Origin: Afipia sp.
GTDB lineage: Bacteria > Pseudomonadota > Alphaproteobacteria > Rhizobiales > Xanthobacteraceae
Length of the DNA: 64,000 bases
Direction: 5' to 3'
NCBI GenBank assembly: GCA_017308595.1
Contig: JAFKER010000016.1
Span: forward strand, 62,001 to 126,000
Made by a program: the position numbers and the translations under genes. Below are positions 8,985 to 18,875 of the stretch, piece after piece. Below the pieces are notes generated by a model. It saw nothing but the letters and a program-made list of their open reading frames with translations. It did not search any database and was not told where the DNA came from. Every line of letters begins with the position of its first letter. Within the stretch, counting starts at the first letter, position 1.

Positions 8985-10292
8985 CTAGCCCAAGCACCCC
9001 TTTAGGACGTCAGGCAACGGGCCGCCCATCGCCCAATCGACCAACTCCACCGTGTGGACGACTGGAATGCGTGTTCCAGCACCAATCTGCGTTATGCAGC
9101 CGAGATTTCCACTCGCAATGATTTGCGGTTTGACCTTCTCAATGTTGGTGACCTTTCGTGCGCGCAGTCGATTGGCGATCTCAGGCTGCAGTACGTTGTA
9201 TGTTCCGGCGGAGCCGCAACATATGTGGCCTTCCGGTACTTCTCTCACTACAAACCCCATTCGCCTCAAAAGTGACTTCGGCTGATCTCTAACCTGCTGT
9301 CCATGCTGCATCGAGCATGCCGAATGGTAAGCCACGACCTGGCCGGTAGTCCGAACACCGTCTTGAAGCGGTAATTCATGCAAGAATTCTGTGATGTCCC
9401 GCGCTAGAGCCGAGATCCGTACGGCTTTCTGAGCGTAGGCGTTATCGTTGCGAAGTAGGAAGCCATAATCTTTAATGACCGTTCCGCAACCGGACGTCGT
9501 AACCACGATGGCGTCGAGGCCGCCGTTCTCGATTTCGCGTGTCCATACATCCACGTTGTGTCGAGCCGCATCCAGCGCCCGACTTTCGTATCCCAAGTGC
9601 TGCACGAGAGCTCCGCAGCACCCTTCGTCGATCGGTTGAACTACTTCGATACCGTGACGCGTCAACAACCGGATTGCAGCCTCGTTGATGTTCTGGCCGA
9701 GGACCTGCTGGGCACATCCGCTCAGAAGCGCAACCCGACCGCGCGGCCTATCGACGGTCGCGCCCGGTAACCTTCGGGTCGGCCTTCTTCGCTTGAATGA
9801 CGACGAAAGTTCAATCATCGCGGCGAGTTGCGCGCCGCCGGGAAGATTGGCGAGCCACTTTCTGATCGGCCTGCTCACGGTAGCCACGCGTAAAGCCAAC
9901 CTAAGTCGGCCCGGAAACGGCAGCACCTTCGCCAACATGCCTCGAAGCAACCGATCAGGCAGAGGACGCGTATAGGTTCGGGCGATATGGGCTCGCGCGT
10001 GATCGACCAGGTGCATGTAGTGCACGCCGGACGGACAGGTCGTCATGCAGGAAAGACACGTCAGACATCGATCGATATGCTCGACGACCTGAGGGGTCGC
10101 CGGCTTTTCCTCCTCCAACATGTCCTTGATCAGATAGATGCGCCCGCGCGGACTGTCCGCTTCGTCACCAAGAAGCAGATATGTCGGGCATGTCGCAGTA
10201 CAAAAGCCGCAATGCACACAGGCACGGAGGATTTTTTCTGACTCGCTTACATGTGCATCGGCCAAGGCCGTCAGCGAGAAGTTTGTTTGCAT
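8985..10292 (-). CDS. glcF: Glycolate oxidase iron-sulfur subunit GlcF
   Basis: This 435-residue subunit carries two 4Fe-4S motifs of the CxxCxxCxxxCP type: C25-VH-C28-GF-C31-TAT-C35-P, and CLTCLSCMTTCPSG near residue 80. Two C-terminal CCG-type cysteine domains follow (GCCGALVQHLG and ICCGSAGTYN). With GlcD and GlcE it oxidises glycolate to glyoxylate at the membrane and passes electrons to quinones. It is the last gene of glcDEF, 16 nt after glcE, and meets the ABC operon tail to tail. Confidence 0.95.
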   Translation of the reverse strand: MQTNFSLTALADAHVSESEKILRACVHCGFCTATCPTYLLLGDEADSPRGRIYLIKDMLEEEKPATPQVVEHIDRCLTCLSCMTTCPSGVHYMHLVDHARAHIARTYTRPLPDRLLRGMLAKVLPFPGRLRLALRVATVSRPIRKWLANLPGGAQLAAMIELSSSFKRRRPTRRLPGATVDRPRGRVALLSGCAQQVLGQNINEAAIRLLTRHGIEVVQPIDEGCCGALVQHLGYESRALDAARHNVDVWTREIENGGLDAIVVTTSGCGTVIKDYGFLLRNDNAYAQKAVRISALARDITEFLHELPLQDGVRTTGQVVAYHSACSMQHGQQVRDQPKSLLRRMGFVVREVPEGHICCGSAGTYNVLQPEIANRLRARKVTNIEKVKPQIIASGNLGCITQIGAGTRIPVVHTVELVDWAMGGPLPDVLKGCLG

Positions 10293-10308
10293 ACCAGTCC
10301 GCCTCGCC

Positions 10309-11499
10309 TCAGATACCGGCGTACATCCTGCCGAAATTTAGAACGCGGTCAGGATCGAAAGATTTCTTGATTTCCTGCGTCAACTTGAGCACCGCAGGAG
10401 GAAGCGGCTCGAACACATCGATCCTGCGGCGAATCTCCGATGAAGCCCGTACGAGTGTGGCGTGCCCACCGGTATTGACCATAGCTTCCCGAACGACCGA
10501 CGCTCCCGCATCGTCAGCGCCCACGACCGCGAGCCACACGAGACCACCGCCCCAGTCGTAGAAATACCGCACGCCGAGTTTTCGCCGGATGTCAGCAAGA
10601 GCACGCGGCGCTTTGGAGGGGGCCAAGGACAACCGCCAAATGGAACGATCCATTGGCTGAGCCAGCCAGTGCGCGTCGCGGATGCGCAACCAAAAGTTTG
10701 CGCTTTCATCCCCTTCGATCAGGTCGGGCAGCCCAAAGGAGCACCAGAGCCTGGCAAGTTCGCGGGATCCGTAGGCTACCGAGCCCTCGGACCCCTCTAG
10801 TCGAACGATCGTAGTCGAGTCCGACCCAATACTCGCCGGGATATGCGCCGCCGCCGAGACCGCGAAAGTCGACCCGAGCGCTGCGGTTAGCGCCGAAATC
10901 GCTGTCATGTCGTCCAAGCCGCGCAATCCCAGCGATAGGGAACGCGCCGGCTTCGGCAACACCTTGAAGATGGCTTCGCTCAAAACGCCGAGCGTGCCCC
11001 ACGCACCGCAGGTCAGCTTGACCAAATCGAGCCCGGTGACATTCTTCATCACGCGCCCGCCGGATTTCACGATGTCTCCGCGGCCCGTGACCAAGCGAAC
11101 GCCGATCAGGCTGTCGCGACAAGCTCCGACCGCGACACGACGCGGACCCGAAACATTCCCGGCGACAATACCTCCGATTGTCGGCTCTGCGCTCGTCCCG
11201 AACAACACACGATGATCCATCGGCTCGAACGGAAGCATCTGGTTGTGCTTGGCGAGCATCCGATCGATTTCGGAAACCGGCGTTCCAGGCAAAGCACCGA
11301 TGACGAGCTCTGTCGGCTCATAAAGTGAAACTCCGCGCATGCGCTCGGTCGTTAGAGGCATAGCGTATCCACCCAGCGGTCGGCCCATCGCCGACTTGGA
11401 GCCGGCGCCGCGCACGACGAGAGGCATCTTTGCTGTAGCCGCATCCTTGATGGCAGACGACAGTCCGCACTCGTCGCGCGGCTTATAGCAATCGGTCAT
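10309..11499 (-). CDS. glcE: Glycolate oxidase FAD-binding subunit GlcE
   Basis: This 396-residue FAD-binding subunit has the PCMH core (VRGAGSKSAMGRPLGGYAMPL near residues 30-50; TIGGIVAGNVSGPRR near 110) and ends in the usual DPDRVLNFGRMYAG. I chose the ATG at 11499 because GGAG lies 4 nt upstream; a GTG directly before it is in frame. It sits 12-16 nt from both neighbours, in the standard glcD-E-F order. Confidence 0.94.
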   Translation of the reverse strand: MTDCYKPRDECGLSSAIKDAATAKMPLVVRGAGSKSAMGRPLGGYAMPLTTERMRGVSLYEPTELVIGALPGTPVSEIDRMLAKHNQMLPFEPMDHRVLFGTSAEPTIGGIVAGNVSGPRRVAVGACRDSLIGVRLVTGRGDIVKSGGRVMKNVTGLDLVKLTCGAWGTLGVLSEAIFKVLPKPARSLSLGLRGLDDMTAISALTAALGSTFAVSAAAHIPASIGSDSTTIVRLEGSEGSVAYGSRELARLWCSFGLPDLIEGDESANFWLRIRDAHWLAQPMDRSIWRLSLAPSKAPRALADIRRKLGVRYFYDWGGGLVWLAVVGADDAGASVVREAMVNTGGHATLVRASSEIRRRIDVFEPLPPAVLKLTQEIKKSFDPDRVLNFGRMYAGI

Positions 11500-11514
11500 C
11501 ACACTCCCGTCACC

Positions 11515-12951
11515 CTAACCTTGACATCGAAAATCGAGGGGAAACACCTTATCCGTATTGAGCAGCCATCGCGGATCGAACGCGGCGCGCACCCGAATCT
11601 GTTGAGCCAGATCGGCATCGTCAAACTGGCAGCGCATTAGATCACGCTTCTCGATACCGACACCGTGCTCGCCCGTCAGGCACCCACCAACTTCAACGCA
11701 GAGCCTGAGAATGTCATCTCCCGCTGCTTCCGCCTTCGACTGCTGCGACGGATCGTTCGCGTTGTAGAGGATGAGCGGATGCATGTTGCCGTCACCGGCA
11801 TGGAAAACATTCGCGACACGCAATCCGTGTCGCTGTACGATCTTGGAGATCTCCGCCAAAACGTACGACAGCTTGCCGGTCGGCACCGTGCCGTCCATGC
11901 ACAAATAGTCAGCGACTCGCCCGGTCGCACCGAAAGCCGACTTCCGCCCCTTCCAGATTGCCGCCGTCTCAATTGCCGACCTGCTCTCGCGCACTGTCGT
12001 CGCACCATTCGCACGAGCGATGGCGGTGATGTCCGCCAGCGTCGCGTCCATCTCGGCGTCGGACCCTTCGACCTCTACAATCAGAAGGGCCTCGACATCG
12101 AGCGGATAGCCGGCCTTGGCGAAGGCCTCGCAGATCTCGATGGCGGCCTTGTCCATGTATTCGATGGCTACGGGAATGATACCGGCGGCAATGACGTCCG
12201 CAACCGCCTTGCCCGCTCCCTCGCAAGACGGGAAACCGAACAGAACCGGGCGCGCTCCCTCGGCCGATTTCAGAATTCGGAGGGTCGCTTCGGTCACTAT
12301 CCCGAGCTGCCCCTCGGAGCCGACGACCAGGCCCAGCAGATCGAGTCCAGCGCTATCGAGATAGTCACCGCCGAGATCGATGATCGATCCATCGATCAGT
12401 ACCATCCTTACGCCGAGGAGGTTATTGGTCGTGACTCCATACTTCAGGCAATGCGCGCCTCCGGAGTTGTTGGCAATGTTGCCTCCGATCGTGCAGGCAA
12501 GTTGAGAGGAAGGGTCTGGCGCATAGAAGAAGCCGTTCTCCGCCACCACCGCCGTTACGCTCAAATTTGTGACTCCCGCTTCGACGCGGATGAAGCGGTC
12601 ATCGTAGTTGACCGCGAGCACCCGATTCATCTTTGAAAGTCCGAGAACGACGGCGTCTTCACTCGGAATTGCCCCGCCGGCGAGAGACGTACCTGCGCCG
12701 CGCGGCACGACCTTGACGCCGGTGTCGTGACAGTATTTCAAAACGGCACTCACCTCTTCGGTCGTCTTCGGTAGGACGACGGCGAGCGGCATCTTGCGAT
12801 AGGCCGTCAACGCATCTGTCTCATAAGCCCGACACTCGTCCGTCGACGTTATTAGCCCAGCGGGGTCAACAAGGCGGGTTAGATCGTTTATGATTGAATC
12901 TCGGCGCGCGAGGATTTCTCGATTTGGTTCGGTGAACCTAATTTTGCTCAT
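11515..12951 (-). CDS. glcD: Glycolate oxidase catalytic subunit GlcD
   Basis: This 478-residue flavoprotein has the FAD_binding_4 domain (VVPRGAGTSLAGGAIP near residue 85; GGNIANNSGGAHCLKYG near 155) and the FAD-oxidase C domain with FHAGDGNMHPLI and GEHGVGIEKRD. It oxidises glycolate or related 2-hydroxyacids. GAGG precedes the ATG at 12951. A 7-bp inverted repeat, CATCGGA/TCCGATG (12963-12982), lies just upstream. The gene follows the VOC gene by 88 bp and probably belongs to the long minus-strand transcript that starts near 17.1 kb. Confidence 0.95.
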   Translation of the reverse strand: MSKIRFTEPNREILARRDSIINDLTRLVDPAGLITSTDECRAYETDALTAYRKMPLAVVLPKTTEEVSAVLKYCHDTGVKVVPRGAGTSLAGGAIPSEDAVVLGLSKMNRVLAVNYDDRFIRVEAGVTNLSVTAVVAENGFFYAPDPSSQLACTIGGNIANNSGGAHCLKYGVTTNNLLGVRMVLIDGSIIDLGGDYLDSAGLDLLGLVVGSEGQLGIVTEATLRILKSAEGARPVLFGFPSCEGAGKAVADVIAAGIIPVAIEYMDKAAIEICEAFAKAGYPLDVEALLIVEVEGSDAEMDATLADITAIARANGATTVRESRSAIETAAIWKGRKSAFGATGRVADYLCMDGTVPTGKLSYVLAEISKIVQRHGLRVANVFHAGDGNMHPLILYNANDPSQQSKAEAAGDDILRLCVEVGGCLTGEHGVGIEKRDLMRCQFDDADLAQQIRVRAAFDPRWLLNTDKVFPLDFRCQG

Positions 12952-12962
12952 CGTATCCTCGT

Positions 12963-12982
12963 CATCGGATATTTTTCCGATG
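12963..12982. promoter_or_regulatory. Perfect 7-bp inverted repeat before glcD
   Basis: CATCGGA (12963-12969) and TCCGATG (12976-12982) form a perfect dyad with a 6-nt centre, 12-31 nt upstream of the glcD start codon. It does not match the TGGT/ACCA dyads of the other units. It could be an operator for a second regulator or an RNA hairpin near the ribosome site; nothing in the sequence decides this. Confidence 0.4.
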
Positions 12983-13038
12983 GGTCAGTCGCGGCCTGAT
13001 GCAATCGACATAAGCCCGACGCATCCACCATCGAGCTT

Positions 13039-13908
13039 CTATTGCACTAACGCCACGACCCTCTCAGGGTGGCCCGACCAGCGCCAACCAAGCGTCGGCC
13101 GCGATAGCCCTAGCATCATTCCGCCAAGGGCCGGAGGATGAAGCCAGAGTTGCTCCGGATCTCGACCGCTCCGCTTCTCCTCGCGCGGATCCAGCGTGTG
13201 TCCCACGTCGTCCGCCTTCGCCGATCTTTCGATGCGACCGATCTCTCGGCTTTCGGCATACGCCATATAGAAAGACGAGCCTTGGCGGGCGTGATACCTG
13301 CCGAGCGTCTTGGTGAAGTCCGTCGGCGTGATGACTTCAAATCGGTCGAGGCGATCAGGCGCGAAGAGAGTGAGGACGCCCGTATAGCCAAAGAGCTCCG
13401 AGGTAATCGTCACGAAATTCCGTGTATCAAGACGAAAGACTTCGGCGAAGCGCGTTACCGCGGCTGCCTGGTCGGCCGCGAGCAAAGTCACCTCATAAAG
13501 GAAATCAATCCCGCCGGTCGGCTCCACCGTACGCGGGGGAGAGATTACGAAATGGACCGGCTTCCCCTCGATTTCGAACCGGAGAAAATCCTGGCCATTT
13601 TCGTGCTGATGCTCAACTCCGACCGACGTGGCATGATGCACCAGTGCACGCGGGTCGAGTGAGGTCGCGCCGGCGCCGAATAGATGAGATCGCCCGCGTC
13701 TTGCCAGTTCGTCCGCGACAACGCCGTTGCCTTCCGGCTCCAACAACTCAATCTCGCCGGTCCCGGCACGCAATGTCACTCGTTTGGCGCCCAATCCCCG
13801 GACCCGATCCGCAGAGACTTGTTCCGCCCCCAATCGGCGACGCCACATCTCCGCGGCACTTTTGGCATCCGGCGTCGCGATCTGAACGCGGTCGATGGTC
13901 AACAACAC
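13039..13908 (-). CDS. VOC/glyoxalase-fold protein, function unknown
   Basis: This 289-residue protein appears to hold two VOC (betaalphabetabetabeta) halves: residues 1-120 (LTIDRVQIATPDAKSAAEMW) and about 130-260 (GGIDFLYEVTLLAADQAAAV). This is the layout of extradiol dioxygenases, HPPD-like enzymes and glyoxalases. It starts at GTG (13906-13908). I cannot assign metal ligands with confidence. Its place between an aldehyde dehydrogenase and glcD suggests a step in the same catabolic route, such as ring or ether-acid processing, but the reaction is not evident. Confidence 0.65.
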   Translation of the reverse strand: MLLTIDRVQIATPDAKSAAEMWRRRLGAEQVSADRVRGLGAKRVTLRAGTGEIELLEPEGNGVVADELARRGRSHLFGAGATSLDPRALVHHATSVGVEHQHENGQDFLRFEIEGKPVHFVISPPRTVEPTGGIDFLYEVTLLAADQAAAVTRFAEVFRLDTRNFVTITSELFGYTGVLTLFAPDRLDRFEVITPTDFTKTLGRYHARQGSSFYMAYAESREIGRIERSAKADDVGHTLDPREEKRSGRDPEQLWLHPPALGGMMLGLSRPTLGWRWSGHPERVVALVQ

Positions 13909-14035
13909 TTCGCTAACTCGCTTTAGGCGTTGGATCTTTGGGCCCTAGAGTCTGGCGCGGCGAAGGACCGTCGCGAGGTTTGACCTGCGCGACGCATGCT
14001 CCGCGACGGCGTATCAGCATTGCCGATCGCGCATG

Positions 14036-15490
14036 CTAACCGTGCATCTGGGTCAGGAACTTAGTGTTGAGATACGCGTCCATCGCTTCTGTACCACCTT
14101 CCGAACCGTATCCGGAGTCCTTGATTCCTCCGAAGGGAGTCTCCGGTAAGGCAAGGCCTTGGTGGTTGATCGACACCATTCCACTCTCCACGATCGAGCC
14201 GAGCGCGCCGATCGTCGCCGCTGACTTCGTATACGCATATGCAGCAAGGCCATAAGGGAGCCGATTCGCTTCGACCATGGCATCCTCGAATGTCGAGAAC
14301 GACGCGATTGGCACAACAGGGCCGAATGGCTCCTCGTTCATAATGCGCGAGTCCAGAGGCACGTCCGTCAGAACCGTCGGTTGAAAGAAGAAGCCATCGT
14401 TGCGCAGGCGCCTTCCACCTGTCCGGATGCGCGCGCCGCGCTGAACGGCGTCCGAGACCAGCGCGTCCATCGCCTCGACTCGACGGAGATTAGCTAGTGG
14501 TCCCATTTGGGTCGCTTCGTCGAGGCCGTCCCCGACGACGAGAGCTTTGGCAGCAGCGGTGAATTGTTCAACGAAGTCGTCGTAGACCCGTTCATGGACC
14601 ATGAACCGGGTCGGAGAAACACAAACCTGGCCGGCATTCCTGAACTTTGCCGCGGACAGCAATTTTGCCGCTTGTTTGACATCTGCGTCCTCGAAGACTA
14701 GCGCAGGCGCATGTCCACCTAGCTCCATCGTAACGCGCTTCATGTGACTTCCAGCGAGAGCCGCAAGCCGCTTCCCGACTGGCGTCGAACCCGTGAACGA
14801 AATCTTGCGAATGACAGGGTGGGCAATCAAGTATTCCGATATGTCGGACGGCACACCGAAAACGAGATTGAGGACACCGGAGGGCAAGCCGGCATCGACA
14901 TAAGCATTGACCAGAGCTGCACAACTTGCCGGCGTTTCTTCGGGTCCCTTCAGAATCACGGAGCACCCGGCCGCCATCGCAGCTGATATCTTTCTGACGG
15001 CTTGGTTGATCGGAAAATTCCACGGCGTGAAGGCGGCGACAGGCCCAACTGGCTCGCGGATCACGACCTGCTGTACGGCGCCGGAACGTGACGGAATGGT
15101 CCGACCGTAGGATCGACGCGCCTCCTCCGCGAACCAGTCGATGATGTCTGCGCCGAGCAACACCTCCATCTTCGCCTCGCCCAGCGGCTTGCCTTGCTCG
15201 AGCGTCATGATACGCGCGATTGAGGCGGCTCGCTCGCGGAGCTTTTCGGCAGCCCCACGCATCAATTTGTATCGCTCGAAGGAAGACGTCCTCCGCCACA
15301 ATTCGAACCCGCGCACGGCCGATTCAAGTGCGTCGTCGAGATCGGGGATAGACGCGTGCGCAACTGTTCCGATCAATTTTCCCGTCGCCGGATTCAGGAT
15401 GGGCTCGACCTTTCCGCTCGTTCCATCGCGCCAGGATCCATCGATGAACAACTTTGTATCGGGGTACATCTGCTCGCGACTTGTCACCAT
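14036..15490 (-). CDS. NAD(P)-dependent aldehyde dehydrogenase, succinate-semialdehyde-dehydrogenase type
   Basis: This 484-residue ALDH has the catalytic glutamate motif MELGGHAP near residue 255, the catalytic cysteine in GQVCVSPTR near 290, the cofactor segment FTPWNFPI near 155 and FTGSTPVGK near 235. Its overall form is closest to the GabD/SSADH group, but that group also oxidises hydroxy-, glycol- and polyether aldehydes, so the substrate should come from context. It lies 25 nt after the acyl-CoA ligase gene on the same strand. The M at residue 8 (MYPDTK) is an alternative start. Confidence 0.88.
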   Translation of the reverse strand: MVTSREQMYPDTKLFIDGSWRDGTSGKVEPILNPATGKLIGTVAHASIPDLDDALESAVRGFELWRRTSSFERYKLMRGAAEKLRERAASIARIMTLEQGKPLGEAKMEVLLGADIIDWFAEEARRSYGRTIPSRSGAVQQVVIREPVGPVAAFTPWNFPINQAVRKISAAMAAGCSVILKGPEETPASCAALVNAYVDAGLPSGVLNLVFGVPSDISEYLIAHPVIRKISFTGSTPVGKRLAALAGSHMKRVTMELGGHAPALVFEDADVKQAAKLLSAAKFRNAGQVCVSPTRFMVHERVYDDFVEQFTAAAKALVVGDGLDEATQMGPLANLRRVEAMDALVSDAVQRGARIRTGGRRLRNDGFFFQPTVLTDVPLDSRIMNEEPFGPVVPIASFSTFEDAMVEANRLPYGLAAYAYTKSAATIGALGSIVESGMVSINHQGLALPETPFGGIKDSGYGSEGGTEAMDAYLNTKFLTQMHG

Positions 15491-15515
15491 TTCCGTCCGT
15501 CCGGTCTATAATTCG

Positions 15516-17072
15516 TTAAACTGAGGTAGCCGCTGACAGCGACTCCTCGGCGCGCTTTTTCAAGTCGTGCTTTCTAATCTTCCCGTTCGGGGCTACCGGA
15601 AGTTGCGGCAAGACAATGATCTGCTGCGGCTTCTTGTATGGTGCGAGCTGCCGCTCCACGAGCGCGAGCAGTTCGGCCACTTCGATGGTGCTTCCAGGGG
15701 TCGGCTCAACGAAAGCGATGATTTCCTCGTTGCCCTCGATTGATCGCCCGACTACCGCGGAATTGAGAACCGCCGGATGAGAATTGAGGACAGCCTCGAT
15801 TTCGGGCGGATAGACGTTGAAGCCGGACCTGATAATTAGCTCCTTCGACCGGCCTTGGACCACCAGTTCGCCGCCCGGCGACCGGCTGACGATATCTCCG
15901 GTTTTCAAATATCCTTCGCGATCGATCGCCTCCGCGGTCATGTCCGGCTGACCATAATACCCCAACATCACGTTGGGCCCGCGAACGAGCAGTTCGCCCG
16001 CTTCGCCATCGGGTACTTCCCGCCCATCAGGTCCGACGATCTTGGTTTCGATTCCCGGGATTGGCGGTCCGATGTTGATTTCGTTGCTTCCCATGGCATA
16101 CAGCGTCCGACTGATGGTCGGAGACGTCTCGGTCAGCCCGTAACCATTATGAAGCACCACGCCGAACACTCGCTCGACGCTCTGTCGCAGAGACAGATCG
16201 AGCGGTGCCGTTCCGGTATAGACATAACGAAGGTTATTGGGCGTGAGCTTGATATTGTTCTGATCGACGTAAGCGATGATCCGCGACAACATCGCAGGGA
16301 CGGCATTGAAGGCGGTCAACGAACCATTCACGACGGCGTCGATTGCTTGCGTGAGAGAGAACCTCGGCATGATCCGCAGGTGTGCGCCGACAAACAACAT
16401 ACCTTGCAGCAACGTCAACCCGTACGAATGAGAGATCGGCATAACGCAAAGCGTGACGTCCTCGGGAAAGAGCGTGTTGGTTCTTTTGCCCCGGCCCGCC
16501 ACGTAAGCGAGGTTGCGATGACTGAGCATCACTCCCTTCGGGCGACCGGTAGTCCCCGTCGTGTAGATGAGAACTGCAACCTGACGGGCGGGATCCTCAT
16601 AGACCTCCTCGGGAACGGCGCTCGCCTCCAACTTACCGACCTTGATCGCTCCAATCCCCGTGAACGCTTCGGCTTCCGCGCCGCGCCGGCACGCCGCAGC
16701 ATCTGCTTCCGCCGATATTCCATGCGTATAGAATACGCGTCTGGGCTTGCAATCACCCTCAATGGCGTCCAGTTCGTGCGGGCCGAGCCGTGCGCTCGTC
16801 ATCACTGCCCATGCATCAAGCCGGCTCGCCGCATACATCAGGACGATGGCGCCGATTGAGTTCTCGCCCACCACCATGACCCGATCACCGGGACGGATCC
16901 CTAGACGCGCCAAGTCACCTGCAACGGCCTCGATCGTATCGATCAGTCTCCGATAGGACCAAACGATGCCCCGCTCGTCAGTAAGAGCCGGCCGGGATGC
17001 TCCTGCTTTGGCCCCCTCATCCACAATGAGGTGGATGCGTCGCGGCAGGCTAGTCAAATAATCCACTTCCAT
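15516..17072 (-). CDS. Class I adenylate-forming enzyme, acyl/aryl-CoA ligase
   Basis: This 518-residue ANL-family enzyme has the P-loop YTTGTTGRPKG near residue 170, the A5 region NGYGLTETSP near 315, the hinge motif LKTGDIVSR near 400 and the C-terminal lysine motif PNGKIRKHDLKK. It activates a carboxylate with ATP to the acyl-CoA thioester. As first gene of the minus-strand unit that continues with the ALDH, it could activate the acid made by that enzyme. An operator pair lies about 100-125 nt upstream of the start. Confidence 0.88.
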   Translation of the reverse strand: MEVDYLTSLPRRIHLIVDEGAKAGASRPALTDERGIVWSYRRLIDTIEAVAGDLARLGIRPGDRVMVVGENSIGAIVLMYAASRLDAWAVMTSARLGPHELDAIEGDCKPRRVFYTHGISAEADAAACRRGAEAEAFTGIGAIKVGKLEASAVPEEVYEDPARQVAVLIYTTGTTGRPKGVMLSHRNLAYVAGRGKRTNTLFPEDVTLCVMPISHSYGLTLLQGMLFVGAHLRIMPRFSLTQAIDAVVNGSLTAFNAVPAMLSRIIAYVDQNNIKLTPNNLRYVYTGTAPLDLSLRQSVERVFGVVLHNGYGLTETSPTISRTLYAMGSNEINIGPPIPGIETKIVGPDGREVPDGEAGELLVRGPNVMLGYYGQPDMTAEAIDREGYLKTGDIVSRSPGGELVVQGRSKELIIRSGFNVYPPEIEAVLNSHPAVLNSAVVGRSIEGNEEIIAFVEPTPGSTIEVAELLALVERQLAPYKKPQQIIVLPQLPVAPNGKIRKHDLKKRAEESLSAATSV

Positions 17073-17173
17073 GGTGGGCCCAATCTTCTTCGCCAGAACT
17101 TCCGCATCCAGCTCCTCGACTACAAGCGGCTGCGGATGGCGAGGTTAGTCTGTTGCTGGATTTTCACCGATAC

Positions 17174-17198
17174 TGGTAGGACCAGTTTGGTATGATCA
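17174..17198. promoter_or_regulatory. Operator pair 3 (FadR-type dyads) before the CoA ligase operon
   Basis: TGGTAGGACCA (17174-17184) and TGGTATGATCA (17188-17198) are two dyads spaced 14 bp apart. The first is a perfect TGGT-N3-ACCA site and is identical to the main site before the GMC gene. It lies between the CoA ligase start (17072) and the end of the glutathione reductase gene (17288). Confidence 0.72.
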
Positions 17199-17287
17199 CA
17201 ATCGTATTGTCAAGTGCGTTTTGAGCGGCGCCGCATAACGCGCGCGCCAACGGCCTGAATTTGCACAATCGATCGAAATTGAGCTTT

Positions 17288-18673
17288 CTAAGCCGCCGCG
17301 TCGCGCACGTAACGTGCAGTGCGGGTACGCATAGTCACCAGTTCCTCGGCGGAGGTCGGGTGCAGCGCCATAGTGGCGTCGAAGTCCGCCTTGGTAGCCT
17401 TCATCTTTACGGCAATGGCGATGACCTGAACCAATTCGGCCGCGTCCGATCCAACGATATGGCAACCCACGACGCGGTCGCTCCCCGCGTCAACCACCAG
17501 TTTCATCAACACCCGCGACTCGCTGCCGGACAGCGTCGCCTTCAACGGGCGGAACGCCGCCTTGTAGACATCAACGATAGCGAACTGCGCCCGCGCCTGC
17601 GCCTCGGTGAGGCCCACGGTGCCGACCTGGGGCTGCGTGAACACGGCGGTCGGAATATCGATGTGATCGACCTTGACCGCCCGCTTGCCGAAAACCGTAT
17701 CGGCGAAAGCGTGGCCCTCACGGATCGCTACCGGCGTCAGATTGAAGCGATGGGTGACGTCGCCGACCGCATAGATATGTGGCACCGAGCTCTGCGAGGC
17801 TTCGTTGACGACGATGCCTCCGTTATCCGGGTTGATGGCGACGCCGGCTTTCTCCAGCCCGAGATTTGCGACGGCGGGGTGACGGCCGATGGCGAACATC
17901 ACCTTGTCGGACGCGATGCTGGAGCCATTCGACAGGTGCGACGTGTACCAATCGTCGTGCTTCTCAATCCCGTCGACCGTGCAACCGGTCAGGATGGTAA
18001 TGCCGTTCTTCTCCATCTCATCGCGGACATGGGCGCGGACGTCGTCGTCGAAGCCACGCAGGATGTTGTCGCCGCGATAGACCACAGTCACGAGGGAACC
18101 CAGGCCCGAGAAGATGCACGCAAACTCCAGCGCGATATAGCCACCGCCCTGGATCAGGATACGCTTCGGCAATTCGGGTAGATGAAATGCTTCGTTCGAT
18201 GAGATGACATGCTCGATGCCGGGAATGGCCTTGCCGTGGTTCGGTGCGCCGCCCGTGGCGATCAGGATATACTTCGAGCGCACCCTCCTGCCGCCGTCGA
18301 GCACCAGCGTATGCGGGTCCTCGAACACGGCGCGCGACTTGATCACCTGCACGCCAGATTTCTCCACGTTGGTGGTGTAGGCCGCTTCCAGCCGGGCGAT
18401 CTCCTTGTCTTTGTTGGCGATCAGGGTGGCCCAGTCGAACGTCGCCGGCGGAACGGTCCAGCCGAAGCCCGCGGCATCCGCGATGTCGTGGCTGAAATGC
18501 GAGGCGTAGGCGAATAGCTTCTTCGGTACGCACCCGCGAATGACGCAAGTGCCGCCCATCCGATATTCCTCGGCGATCATGACGCGGGCGCCATGGCCAG
18601 CGGCGATCCGCGCGGCGCGCACGCCGCCCGAGCCGCCACCTATGACAAACAGATCCGTCTCAAAGCTATCCAT
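17288..18673 (-). CDS. gor: Glutathione-disulfide reductase
   Basis: This 461-residue pyridine nucleotide-disulfide oxidoreductase has the FAD-binding GGGSGGVRAAR at residues 12-22, the redox pair C43-VIRG-C48 in GGTCVIRGCVPKK, the NAD(P) site IQGGGYIALEFA near 175, and the C-terminal active-site HPTSAEE. The RGCVPKK form marks glutathione reductase rather than dihydrolipoamide dehydrogenase. It regenerates GSH in the cytosol. Its presence beside a catabolic regulator, and with a GST in the same regulon, suggests a glutathione-dependent step. Confidence 0.92.
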   Translation of the reverse strand: MDSFETDLFVIGGGSGGVRAARIAAGHGARVMIAEEYRMGGTCVIRGCVPKKLFAYASHFSHDIADAAGFGWTVPPATFDWATLIANKDKEIARLEAAYTTNVEKSGVQVIKSRAVFEDPHTLVLDGGRRVRSKYILIATGGAPNHGKAIPGIEHVISSNEAFHLPELPKRILIQGGGYIALEFACIFSGLGSLVTVVYRGDNILRGFDDDVRAHVRDEMEKNGITILTGCTVDGIEKHDDWYTSHLSNGSSIASDKVMFAIGRHPAVANLGLEKAGVAINPDNGGIVVNEASQSSVPHIYAVGDVTHRFNLTPVAIREGHAFADTVFGKRAVKVDHIDIPTAVFTQPQVGTVGLTEAQARAQFAIVDVYKAAFRPLKATLSGSESRVLMKLVVDAGSDRVVGCHIVGSDAAELVQVIAIAVKMKATKADFDATMALHPTSAEELVTMRTRTARYVRDAAA

Positions 18674-18792
18674 GCTGGGAAATCAATTCTTTAGGTGGAT
18701 TTGGCGCGTTTCAGATGCTTCAATTTCCTCAACCTGATATCTACTGAAGCAGGGCGGATTCGACCGAGATCCTCAAGGTTCCTCCAAAGTAC

Positions 18793-18815
18793 TGGTCGAC
18801 CAATTTGGTCGGCCA
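18793..18815. promoter_or_regulatory. Operator pair 4 (FadR-type dyads) between gor and the regulator gene
   Basis: TGGTCGACCA (18793-18802) and TGGTCGGCCA (18806-18815) form a 13-bp-spaced pair with 2-bp centres, slightly tighter than the other sites. It sits 60-83 nt upstream of the FadR-type regulator gene and about 120 nt from the divergent gor start, so it could serve autoregulation. A further TGGT...ACCA arrangement with a 7-nt centre occurs at 18846-18860. Confidence 0.66.
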
Positions 18816-18875
18816 TGATTAGCTACCGAGGAAATCGAAATCAAGTGGTCGGCAGGACCAGGCAGGATATTTTAG